DNA of 64,000 bases from Bradyrhizobium sp. CCBAU 53340 (GTDB lineage: Bacteria > Pseudomonadota > Alphaproteobacteria > Rhizobiales > Xanthobacteraceae), in the NCBI RefSeq assembly GCF_015291645.1, contig NZ_CP030055.1:3844001-3908000 (forward strand). The letters are read 5' to 3'. Under the pieces are notes generated by a model. It ran no database searches. It saw only the letters and a program-made list of their open reading frames with translations, and had not been told where the DNA came from. Positions 8,503-17,507 of this stretch are shown here, piece after piece. A program made the position numbers and the translations under genes. The stretch's first letter is position 1, and each line of letters opens with the position of its first letter.

Positions 8503-9785
8503 CGTGCGCTCTCGACGGCGTCTGCAAGGCGTGTGGCCGCTTGCTCCGGCTTGATCGTCTTGTTCTTCACATATTCGGTGATCACGTCGATCATCGACGC
8601 GGTCATTCCGTTTTCCTGCGCCATGTTGTGCGCGAGACTGAGCACGGCCTGGTTGCTGGCGATCGCGTCTTTCAGGGCCGCTGCGGTCGTCCGTTGACCA
8701 TCCGACCAGCCTTCGCCGGACAGATCGACGTCGGTGCGCACGGGGATTGACCCTGTGATCTGCGAATACATGGTCTGGATCGCCGGATCCATCACGAGCT
8801 GGGCCATCAGCTTCTGGCCGGCTTGCAGGTCCGCCTCCTTGCGTTGCCAGAAGATGAAGGCATCGGCATTCAACAGGAAAACAGGCTTGCCGTTATCGCT
8901 AGGGCCGGGGGCGATCATGAAGTCTTCGAACTTGAAGCCGGCGTTGCGCAAGACGCCTTGTGCCCAGCCGCCCATGATCATCATGCCCATGTCGCCATCG
9001 ACGAAGCGCTTCAAATTGGTCGAGAAATGCTGCGCGCCGACATTGGGGTCCATCCAATCGGCGATCTTGCGGACCTGCGTGAACGCAGCCTTGATCTCAG
9101 GGCCCTCCAACGCCTTCTTGTCGAGATCCATGATGGCCGCGCGGTACGAAGCGGGGCTGATTCCCGCCAAGGCGGCCTCGAATTTCTGACCATCATCGGG
9201 CCGGGTGCCGCCGTTGGCAACGGGATAGGCGACGCCCGCGGATTTCATCTTCTCGGCGAGATCGTTGAACTCGGCCCAGGTGACGGGGGCCTTGTCGGCC
9301 TTGGCCTTGTCCATCGCGCGCTTGGAGAGGAACAGCATATTGGTGCTGTAGATCTGCAGCGGCAGCGCGATCCACTTGCCGCCCGGCTTGTGCAGTTTTG
9401 CAAGATCGGGTGCGACCACCTTCTCGTAGCCGGCGGCCGCGACGACGGCGTCGAGATCGACGGTCGGGGCGATCTTGGACCAGGCCGCGATCTCCGGACC
9501 CTTGAGCTGCGAGCAGGCGGGCGGATCGCCGGCGATGATCTGCGCGCGCAGCTTGTTCATCATCTCGGTGGTGAAGCCGGGCACGGGCGAGTGCTGCCAG
9601 ATGCCGCCCTTCTCCTCGAATTTCTTGCCGAGCGCGGTGATTGCCGCGCCGTCGCTGCCTGCGGACCATTGCGAGATCGCGGTCAGGCGCGGCGTGACCG
9701 CGCCTTGCGCGCGGGCAAAGGCGGGCAAAGCGAGGGCGGCAGCCGAACCAGCGAGCAGACGGCGCCTTGTTACTGTGATCGTCAT
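8499..9785 (-). CDS. Sugar ABC transporter substrate-binding protein, Tat-like signal
   Basis: This is a periplasmic binding protein of the extracellular solute-binding family 1 type, 428 residues long. It begins MTITVTRRRLLAGSAAALA, a twin-arginine-like signal, with probable cleavage after AFARAQG. The start is fixed by a strong Shine-Dalgarno (GGGAGGAA on the minus strand) 7-10 nt upstream. Sequences such as SQWSAGSDGAAI and MIMGGWAQGVLRNAG fit sugar-binding relatives. It is the promoter-proximal gene of the transport operon, 84 nt after the ROK gene. The ligand cannot be read from sequence. Confidence 0.9.
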   Translation of the reverse strand: MTITVTRRRLLAGSAAALALPAFARAQGAVTPRLTAISQWSAGSDGAAITALGKKFEEKGGIWQHSPVPGFTTEMMNKLRAQIIAGDPPACSQLKGPEIAAWSKIAPTVDLDAVVAAAGYEKVVAPDLAKLHKPGGKWIALPLQIYSTNMLFLSKRAMDKAKADKAPVTWAEFNDLAEKMKSAGVAYPVANGGTRPDDGQKFEAALAGISPASYRAAIMDLDKKALEGPEIKAAFTQVRKIADWMDPNVGAQHFSTNLKRFVDGDMGMMIMGGWAQGVLRNAGFKFEDFMIAPGPSDNGKPVFLLNADAFIFWQRKEADLQAGQKLMAQLVMDPAIQTMYSQITGSIPVRTDVDLSGEGWSDGQRTTAAALKDAIASNQAVLSLAHNMAQENGMTASMIDVITEYVKNKTIKPEQAATRLADAVESAR

Positions 9786-9869
9786 GGCAAGTTCCTCCCG
9801 GGTGTGAAGTTGTTTGCGCCATTTGGCGCTATTGTTGGAGTGCGCGAGCCGCACGCTGCCTAGCTCATC
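9786..9869 (-). promoter_or_regulatory. Spacer between ROK gene and ABC operon with small palindrome
   Basis: This 84-nt spacer contains the inverted repeat GCGCC-attt-GGCGC at 9816-9829 and the strong ribosome binding site of the binding-protein gene. The palindrome could be an operator or a minor hairpin. It does not match the AT-rich palindrome in front of the ROK gene, so the two are not obviously the same binding site. Confidence 0.35.
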
Positions 9870-11060
9870 TCAAGCGGCCTCCGTCGATGCGGCCGGCATG
9901 CCGCCGCTTCTGGCCAGGCAGAAGGCGGCAAAGGCAAGTGCCGATTGCGGATCGTTGCCGTTCGAGGGCGGCACGAAAGCGAGGTTCACCTGCGCCAGTT
10001 TCCGGCCACCGAGCAGACATGCATCGATCCCGTCGATGACGGCCTTGCGATCGTCATCAGCGAGCAGCGATGGCCAGCCGCTGACGGCAACGCCGCGACA
10101 GGGCTTCACGTTCAGCGTGTTGCCGATGGCAAGACCAAGCCTGAACAGCCGCTGGCGCAATTCCTGGCGCACGCGCGGTGTCAGCGAGATCGTGGTCACC
10201 CACTCGTTGCCAAGTTGGAGCAGTTCTGCCTCCGTGGTGCGCAGCAGCTCGGCCACTGCCGGCAGCGACGTATAGGCTTCGACGCAGCCATGGTGACCGC
10301 AGCGGCAGCGAGGGCCGCCGGCCTCGAACACCATATGACCGAGCTCGACCGGCTGCAGCGCTTCGTCCTCGCCCGGATTGTCCATCCAGGTCCCCGCGAC
10401 GCCCTGGCCGACGAAGACGAACAGATGCGCATCGCTGAAGGGATAGTTTTCCGTGCGGTAGCGATGAAAGGTGGCATGCGCCACTACCGAATTGGTGAAG
10501 GCGACGGGGAGGTCCGCGAACATGGCATCGAACATCTCGCCGATGCGGTCGACGTCACAGGGGATGATCGGATTGCCTGATACGCTGAGCCGGCCGAGCC
10601 CCGGAATGGTGACGCCGATCTGTGCGAGCCTGATGCGCCGCCGCCGCGTCCAGTCGCGCAGCAATGTCAGCGCTTCACGAAACACAAGGCCGACCGCCTC
10701 GGTCGTCGGCTCCGTCGGCAGCGGTACACGCTCAGTGTAGCGCAGTTCACCCGAGAAGTTGCCGACCCCGACGCTGAGCCACTGACCGGTCAGCTCAACG
10801 GCTCCGAGCGCCACCGAACCATCAAGCGAGACGAGACCCGTCGGACCGCCGACATAGGGGGCGGGGCGCCTGATCTCCTCGATCAAGCCTTCGGCCTTCA
10901 GGTCGAACAGGATGCGCGACAGGCTCGCTTCGGACAGCCGCACGGCTTTCGCCAGCGGCGGCCGGAACGAGCCGCCCGACTGAAGCAGATGAGTCAGAAT
11001 GGCAGCGCGCGTCTGCCGCCGACTTCTCGGCTGCTCTGGCATGTCCGTCCCTGTCGTCAT
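9870..11060 (-). CDS. ROK-family transcriptional regulator
   Basis: This 396-residue protein has an N-terminal winged helix-turn-helix (RQTRAAILTHLLQSGGSF onward, to about residue 80) and a ROK sugar-kinase-like domain. The ROK zinc motif is clear as CRCGHHGCVEAY. The catalytic ND of active ROK kinases appears as NS in FTNSVVAHA, and no DxGGT-type phosphate loop is evident. It is probably a sugar-sensing repressor, not a kinase. It lies directly upstream of the ABC operon on the same strand, and its start codon sits inside a perfect palindrome (11059-11079), suggesting autoregulation. Confidence 0.88.
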   Translation of the reverse strand: MTTGTDMPEQPRSRRQTRAAILTHLLQSGGSFRPPLAKAVRLSEASLSRILFDLKAEGLIEEIRRPAPYVGGPTGLVSLDGSVALGAVELTGQWLSVGVGNFSGELRYTERVPLPTEPTTEAVGLVFREALTLLRDWTRRRRIRLAQIGVTIPGLGRLSVSGNPIIPCDVDRIGEMFDAMFADLPVAFTNSVVAHATFHRYRTENYPFSDAHLFVFVGQGVAGTWMDNPGEDEALQPVELGHMVFEAGGPRCRCGHHGCVEAYTSLPAVAELLRTTEAELLQLGNEWVTTISLTPRVRQELRQRLFRLGLAIGNTLNVKPCRGVAVSGWPSLLADDDRKAVIDGIDACLLGGRKLAQVNLAFVPPSNGNDPQSALAFAAFCLARSGGMPAASTEAA

Positions 11061-11079
11061 TCTTACTTAGTGTAAGAAT
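11059..11079. promoter_or_regulatory. Perfect palindrome over the ROK gene start (operator candidate)
   Basis: ATTCTTAC at 11059-11066 and GTAAGAAT at 11072-11079 form 8-bp perfect arms around a 5-nt spacer. The arm nearest the gene shares two bases with the start codon. It is AT-rich against a GC-rich background. The position fits a repressor site controlling the ROK gene and the transporter genes behind it. Confidence 0.6.
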
Positions 11080-11155
11080 TTGCGCGCGGAGCGTTTCGCC
11101 TGTCAAGCGCTTGACGGCGCGATGCATGGGCTTGTTGTTGTGCGTGGCAACAAGG

Positions 11156-11857
11156 TCAGGACAGGCGCGCGACGTCGACGAGGATCCGTTTTCGATTGTC
11201 CGGGTCGACCAGAACAGGCAAGGCGACGCCGGGAGCGGTGCGGCTTTCGCGCCGACTTGCACTGCTGAACGACATGCGCGTGACAGCGTCCCAGTCCGGG
11301 CCGCCATTGGGATCGCTCACCCGCACGGTGATGTCCCACGTCCCGCCCGGTGCGCTGCTCGGTCCTGCCTCGCGCGCGCTCAAGACGGTCGCTATGGACG
11401 GGACGAGCCCCAGGGCTGCGGCGCCGCCGGCGAGCGCGATCTCCGTCTGCTGCGCCGTGAGGCCGTTGACCGCCGCTGACGATGCTGCGGCATATTCCAC
11501 CTCGCGCCAGACGAGGGGAAACGGGCGGCTCGGCGTGGCGGGCTGCACGTTGCCGCGCAATTGCTCCGCAAGCTGCTCGGCGGCTTCCCGCCCGGTCGGC
11601 ACCTGATCCCATTCGATCCTGAACCGCTGGGGATCGGCGAGGTCCACGGTGACAGGCAGCATCATCCGGGGGCGCGGCCATTTCGGCTTGGGGACGTCGT
11701 AACCGCCGTACCGCACGGCTGTCGCCGCGAGGCGCTCTGCCGTGATCACCCCGTCGATGACACAGCGCGGAACGAGCACGGTCTCTCCGGCCGCATCGGG
11801 GAAGGGCGAGCAGGACACCACCTGCAGCCATCCGTCCACCGGGTTCGTGATCCGCAT
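11156..11857 (-). CDS. Hypothetical protein
   Basis: The gene encodes 233 residues starting MRITNPVDGWLQVVSCSPF and ending in VDPDNRKRILVDVARLS. No family is recognised. No signal peptide, membrane segment or catalytic motif is evident. Composition is balanced, with acidic, hydrophobic and proline residues, whereas the longer overlapping frame at 11103-11900 is arginine-rich, so this frame is the likelier coding one. It lies between the ROK gene and the gltA terminator, on the same strand as both, with no evident operon link. Confidence 0.6.
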   Translation of the reverse strand: MRITNPVDGWLQVVSCSPFPDAAGETVLVPRCVIDGVITAERLAATAVRYGGYDVPKPKWPRPRMMLPVTVDLADPQRFRIEWDQVPTGREAAEQLAEQLRGNVQPATPSRPFPLVWREVEYAAASSAAVNGLTAQQTEIALAGGAAALGLVPSIATVLSAREAGPSSAPGGTWDITVRVSDPNGGPDWDAVTRMSFSSASRRESRTAPGVALPVLVDPDNRKRILVDVARLS

Positions 11858-11901
11858 CGGCTTGCCCTGTGCTTTGCTCGCTCTCTCTGTGTCTTGCCAA
11901 A

Positions 11902-11935
11902 CAAAAACGGCGCCATCGTGAGATGGCGCCGTCTT
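11902..11935 (-). terminator. Intrinsic terminator of gltA
   Basis: On the minus strand, ACGGCGCCATC (11932-11922), a 4-nt loop and GATGGCGCCGT (11917-11907) form a perfect 11-bp stem, followed directly by TTTTGTTT. It begins about 25 nt after the gltA stop, a canonical Rho-independent terminator for that gene. Confidence 0.92.
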
Positions 11936-11957
11936 GAAAGCCGTTTTGGCTGCAGAC

Positions 11958-13262
<1,305 letters not shown>

Positions 13263-13406
13263 CAGAGGTCCCCGATGTGTGGTGAAACGGGCCGGAGCCG
13301 GTGTCCCGCAAAGGAGATTATGGGGCAGCCGGATGTTCCAGAATGTGCGGCAAGATGGGTATATTATTGCTGTGTGCGCTGCAAGATGGCCACTTGCATA
13401 GCCTAC

Positions 13407-14834
13407 TTACGTCGTAGCCTGATCCTTAAGCCGGGCGAGGCTTTCCTGGCGTCCCAGCACGTCCAAAACCTCAAATATACCAGGCGACGTGGTCCGTCCG
13501 GTCAGCGCCGCCCGCAAAGGCTGGGCGACGGCGCCGAGCTTGAGACTATTTTTCTCGGCAAAGGCGCGCAGCGCGGCTTCCGTGGTGGCGCCGCTCCAGG
13601 TCTCGACATTCTCCAGCGCGGAATGAAGCTGGCCGATCAGCTTGCGGTTGTCAGGCGTCAGCAGGGCGGCTGCCTTGGGATCGAGCTGCAACGGCCGGTC
13701 GGCGAAGATGAAATAGGCGCCGTCGATCAGCTCGAGCAGCGTCTTGGCGCGCTCCTTCAGGGCCGGCATCGCCTTGAGGAGCTGCGCGCGCGTGATGTCG
13801 TTTAACTTGGCTTTAATCTCGTCGCGGGGGGGCACGACGTGGTCAAGCACGTCCTCGAACATCTTCAAGAGCGCTTGATCGTCGGCGTGGCGGATGTAGT
13901 GGCCGTTGAGGTTTTCCAGCTTGGCGAAGTCGAAGCGGGCGGCGGCGCGGCCGACACTGGCGAGATCGAAGGCGGCGATCATCTCCTCGGTCGAGAAGAT
14001 CTCCTGGTCGCCATGGCTCCAGCCGAGCCGGACGAGGTAATTGCGGAGCGCTGCCGGGAGGTATCCCATGGCCCGGTAGGCATCGACGCCCAGCGCGCCG
14101 TGGCGCTTGGAGAGCTTTGAGCCGTCCGGGCCGTGGATGAGGGGGATGTGGGACATGTTCGGCAGCGCCCAGCCCATGGCATCATAAATCTGCTTCTGGC
14201 GCGCGGCGTTGATCAGATGGTCGTCGCCGCGGATGACGTGGGTGACGCCCATGTCGTGGTCGTCCACCACCACCGCGAGCATGTAGGTCGGGTTGCCGTC
14301 GCCGCGCAGCAGGACGAGGTCGTCGAGATTCTCGTTCTGCCAGACCACGCGGCCCTGGACCTGGTCCTCGATCACGGTCTCGCCGGTCTGCGGCGCGCGC
14401 AGGCGGATTGTCGGCTTGACGTCAGCCGGCGCGGTTGCCGGATCGCGGTCGCGCCACATGCCGTCATAGAGGCGGGTGCGGCCCTCGCTGCGCGCCTTCT
14501 CGCGCATGGCGGCAAGCTCCTCGGCGGTGGCGTAGCAACGATAGGCCTTGCCGTCGGCGAGCAGCTGCTCGGCGACCTCGCGGTGGCGGGCGGCCCGGCT
14601 GAACTGGTAGATGACGTCGCCATCCCAGCCGAGCTCCAGCCATTTCAGCCCGTCCAGGATCGCGCCGATCGCGGCCTCGGTGGAGCGTTCCCGGTCGGTG
14701 TCCTCGATCCGGAGCAGCATCTTGCCGCCGTGCTTCTTCGCATAGAGCCAGTTGAACAGCGCCGTGCGGGCGCCTCCGATATGGAGGAAGCCGGTCGGAG
14801 AGGGCGCAAAGCGCGTGACGACGGAATCGGTCAT
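13407..14834 (-). CDS. gltX: Glutamate--tRNA ligase
   Basis: This class I aminoacyl-tRNA synthetase charges tRNA-Glu. The 475-residue protein opens with [15 protein letters not shown], a HIGH-type motif, and carries the KMSKS-type loop [10 protein letters not shown]. The C-terminal anticodon-binding domain follows from about residue 320. It is divergent from glnS with a 155-nt shared upstream region. Presence of a separate GlnRS suggests this enzyme need not charge tRNA-Gln, although that cannot be shown here. Confidence 0.96.
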   Translation of the reverse strand: MTDSVVTRFAPSPTGFLHIGGARTALFNWLYAKKHGGKMLLRIEDTDRERSTEAAIGAILDGLKWLELGWDGDVIYQFSRAARHREVAEQLLADGKAYRCYATAEELAAMREKARSEGRTRLYDGMWRDRDPATAPADVKPTIRLRAPQTGETVIEDQVQGRVVWQNENLDDLVLLRGDGNPTYMLAVVVDDHDMGVTHVIRGDDHLINAARQKQIYDAMGWALPNMSHIPLIHGPDGSKLSKRHGALGVDAYRAMGYLPAALRNYLVRLGWSHGDQEIFSTEEMIAAFDLASVGRAAARFDFAKLENLNGHYIRHADDQALLKMFEDVLDHVVPPRDEIKAKLNDITRAQLLKAMPALKERAKTLLELIDGAYFIFADRPLQLDPKAAALLTPDNRKLIGQLHSALENVETWSGATTEAALRAFAEKNSLKLGAVAQPLRAALTGRTTSPGIFEVLDVLGRQESLARLKDQATT

Positions 14835-14989
14835 TCTTGGCAGGGCCTATGCATTGGAAGCGGTGGTGTATAGCAGGAACGGGACATAACTAAAGCCCGT
14901 CAGCGGACCCGCGAGGCCTTGCCTAGGCCCTTGGCGCGGCCACGCGAATTTGGCAGAAGGACCGCTGATTTCCCTACAGGATTTTCGTA
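14835..14989. promoter_or_regulatory. Divergent gltX/glnS promoter region
   Basis: This 155-nt spacer separates two divergently transcribed tRNA synthetase genes and must hold both promoters. No confident -35/-10 pair, T-box or palindromic operator was picked out by eye. Confidence 0.4.
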
Positions 14990-16666
14990 ATGACAGAACC
15001 GGTGGCGACTGAGGTTGGGCGCGATTTCATTCGTGACATCATCCAGGCCGACCTCGATCAGGCCAAGTACAAGGAGATCGTGACCCGGTTCCCACCGGAG
15101 CCGAACGGCTACCTGCATATCGGCCACGCCAAGTCGATCGCGCTCAATTTCGGCATCGCCCAGGAGTTTCCGGGCCGCTGCCACTTACGCTTCGACGACA
15201 CCAACCCGGTCAAGGAAGAGCAGGAATATATCGATTCCATCCAGGCCGACGTGCATTGGCTCGGCTACGATTGGGGCAAGAACCTGTTCTATGCCTCGGA
15301 TTATTTCGACCGCCTGTACGAATGGGCGGAGAAGCTGATCCGCGACGGGCTCGCTTATGTCGACGACCAGTCCCAGGAAGAGATCCGCCTCTCGCGCGGC
15401 ACGCTGACCGAGCCTGGCAAGAACTCGCCGTTCCGCGACCGCAGCGTGGATGAGAACCTCGACCTGTTCCGCCGCATGAAGGCGGGCGAATTTCCCAACG
15501 GTGCGCGCGTGCTGCGAGCCAAGATCGACATGGCCTCGGGCAACATCAATCTGCGCGATCCCGTGCTGTACCGCATTCTGCATGCGCACCATCCGCGCAC
15601 CGGGACCAAGTGGTGCATCTATCCGAGCTACGACTATGCCCATGGCCAGTCCGACGCGATCGAGGGCATTACGCACTCGATCTGCACGCTGGAGTTCGAG
15701 GATCATCGGCCGCTCTACGACTGGTTCATCGAGAAATTGCCGGTGCCGTCCAAGCCGCACCAGTACGAAATGGCGCGGCTCAATCTGACCTACACGCTGC
15801 TCTCCAAGCGCGTGCTGACCCAGCTCGTCCGCGACGGCCATGTCGCGGGCTGGGACGACCCGCGCATGCCCACCATGGCGGGAATGCGCCGCCGCGGCGT
15901 GCCGCCGGCGGCCTTGCGCGAGTTCGTCAAGCGGATCGGTGTCGCCAAGGCCAACAGCGTGGTCGATGTCGGCATGCTCGAATTCTGTATCCGCGAGGAG
16001 CTGAACCGCACCGCGCAGCGCCGCATGGCGGTCTTGCGGCCGCTCAAGGTCGTGATCGAGAACTATCCGGTAGGGCAGACCGAGGAACTCGAGGCGATCA
16101 ACCATCCGGATGATCCCTCGGCAGGTACGCGAAAAATCACCTTCGGTCGCGAGCTCTATATCGAGCAGGATGACTTCATGGAGAACCCGCCGAAGAAGTT
16201 CTTCCGCCTGTCGCCGGGCAACGAGGTGCGGCTGCGCTATGCCTATTTCGTCAAGTGCACCGGTGTGATCAAGAACGACAAGGGCGAGGTGGTGGAGCTG
16301 CGCTGCACCTACGATCCCGCGACCAAGGGCGGCAATGCGCCCGACGGCCGCAAGGTCAAGGCGACCATGCACTGGCTGCCGGCGGCGACGTCCGTGCCCG
16401 CGGAAATCCGCATCTACAACCAGCTGTTCGCCAATCCGAGCCCCGACGCTTCGAATTTCGCTGCCGATCTCAATCCGAACTCGCTGGAGATCCTCAGTGA
16501 TGCGCGGGTCGAGGCATCTGTTGCCGAGAGCAATGCGACCGAGCCGATGCAGTTCGAACGCCAGGGCTATTTCGTGCGCGACAAGGACTCGACGCCCGGC
16601 AAGCCGGTGTTTTCGCGCACCATTGGCCTGCGCGATACGTTCGCGAAGGAAGTTGCCAAGGGCTGA
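14990..16666 (+). CDS. glnS: Glutamine--tRNA ligase
   Basis: The 558-residue class I synthetase charges tRNA-Gln directly. [17 protein letters not shown] contains the HIGH motif and LLSKRVL the KMSKS-type motif. [19 protein letters not shown] is typical of GlnRS and not of bacterial GltX. The C-terminal beta-barrel anticodon-binding region follows, and it lacks a YqeY-like C-terminal extension. GlnRS has patchy distribution in alphaproteobacteria and is considered a later acquisition in bacteria. The NTF2-like gene overlaps its stop by 1 nt. Confidence 0.95.
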   Translation: MTEPVATEVGRDFIRDIIQADLDQAKYKEIVTRFPPEPNGYLHIGHAKSIALNFGIAQEFPGRCHLRFDDTNPVKEEQEYIDSIQADVHWLGYDWGKNLFYASDYFDRLYEWAEKLIRDGLAYVDDQSQEEIRLSRGTLTEPGKNSPFRDRSVDENLDLFRRMKAGEFPNGARVLRAKIDMASGNINLRDPVLYRILHAHHPRTGTKWCIYPSYDYAHGQSDAIEGITHSICTLEFEDHRPLYDWFIEKLPVPSKPHQYEMARLNLTYTLLSKRVLTQLVRDGHVAGWDDPRMPTMAGMRRRGVPPAALREFVKRIGVAKANSVVDVGMLEFCIREELNRTAQRRMAVLRPLKVVIENYPVGQTEELEAINHPDDPSAGTRKITFGRELYIEQDDFMENPPKKFFRLSPGNEVRLRYAYFVKCTGVIKNDKGEVVELRCTYDPATKGGNAPDGRKVKATMHWLPAATSVPAEIRIYNQLFANPSPDASNFAADLNPNSLEILSDARVEASVAESNATEPMQFERQGYFVRDKDSTPGKPVFSRTIGLRDTFAKEVAKG

Positions 16667-17058
16667 TGACAGTGAGTAGTGAAGCCGACGCCATCGTTTC
16701 CGCCATCATCGCGAAATGGTGCTCCGGCTTCGCGACGCTCGATGCGGCGGCGCTGTCGTCGCTGTATTCGAACAACGCGTTCTTCTTCGGCTCCAACCCG
16801 AAGCTCTATCGGGGCAGGGACGGTGTCGCCGATTATTTCAACGGCCTGCCACGCTGGCGCAGGCCCAGCGCGGCGTTCTCGGAGGTGCAGGCGGCGCACG
16901 CGGGGCCGGATCTGATCAACATGGGCGCGACCATCACCTTCGATCTCGCCGGTGAGCGGCCTGATCTCGTCGTCAAGATGAGCTGGGTCATCATCCGCGA
17001 GGACGGCGACTGGAAGATCGTCAATCACCATGCGTCATCGAAGGCGCCGCTGATTTAA
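16666..17058 (+). CDS. NTF2-fold / SnoaL-like protein (DUF4440-type)
   Basis: This 130-residue protein has the pattern of the cystatin-like NTF2 fold: an N-terminal helix, ALSSLYSNNAFFFGS, a GRDGVADYF helix and a closing beta-sheet ending MSWVIIREDGDWKIVNHHAS. Such proteins serve as small enzymes or ligand-binding domains, and no catalytic role can be assigned. Its ATG overlaps the glnS stop (TGATG), so it is probably co-translated with glnS. Confidence 0.8.
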   Translation: MTVSSEADAIVSAIIAKWCSGFATLDAAALSSLYSNNAFFFGSNPKLYRGRDGVADYFNGLPRWRRPSAAFSEVQAAHAGPDLINMGATITFDLAGERPDLVVKMSWVIIREDGDWKIVNHHASSKAPLI

Positions 17059-17077
17059 TCGCAGCTCCATCGGCATG

Positions 17078-17117
17078 GTCATTCCGGGATGGCCCGAAGG
17101 GCCAGGCCCGGAATGAC
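17078..17117. repeat. GC-rich palindromic intergenic element (REP-like)
   Basis: GTCATTCCGGG at 17078-17088 and CCCGGAATGAC at 17107-17117 are perfect 11-bp arms. A nested GGCCC-gaa-GGGCC hairpin lies inside at 17091-17103. The layout resembles dispersed palindromic repeats seen between genes in Bradyrhizobium. It may also end transcription after the NTF2-like gene. Confidence 0.75.
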
Positions 17118-17178
17118 AGAAGAATACGAACCCAAACTCTCTGCGCGCGTTGAGACGGATCCAACCAAGGATCCCCCC

Positions 17179-17412
17179 ATGCAGAACATCGCAGAGCATA
17201 TGGAAGTCATCGGCGCCGACGGCGTCCATGTCGGCACCGTCGACAAGGTCGAGGGCAACCGCATCAAGCTGACCAAGAAAGACAGCGGCGAGGGCAGCCA
17301 CAAGGGCCACCATCATTTCGTCGACAAGGGCCTGGTCGCCGGGGTCGAGGGCAACAAGGTCCGGCTGTCGGCCAAGGCGGATGTTGCCGTGACGATGGAA
17401 CAGGAAAAGTAG
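17179..17412 (+). CDS. DUF2171 domain protein
   Basis: This 77-residue protein contains MEVIGADGVHVGTVD and VEGNRIKLTKKDS, the DUF2171 pattern resembling a PRC-barrel-like beta fold. HKGHHHFVDKGLV gives a histidine-rich loop, and DKVEGNRIKLT is echoed by GVEGNKVRLSAK. The ATG at 17179 is chosen because the upstream in-frame extension overlaps the palindromic repeat. Function is unknown. It is flanked by the REP-like element and comEC. Confidence 0.8.
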   Translation: MQNIAEHMEVIGADGVHVGTVDKVEGNRIKLTKKDSGEGSHKGHHHFVDKGLVAGVEGNKVRLSAKADVAVTMEQEK

Positions 17413-17507
17413 GGCTCGTCCCCTTCGTTCCCGATCCGTACCGCTATTCGGCGGCCTGCACGTTCCGGTAGCTTCTGCGTCCGTCGCGTATCGCAGGGTT
17501 GCAGGGA

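Noticed and set aside
17432..17446. GTTC-N7-GTAC upstream of comEC as a second LexA box
   Set aside because: One half-site is GTAC instead of GTTC, and such partial matches are expected by chance.
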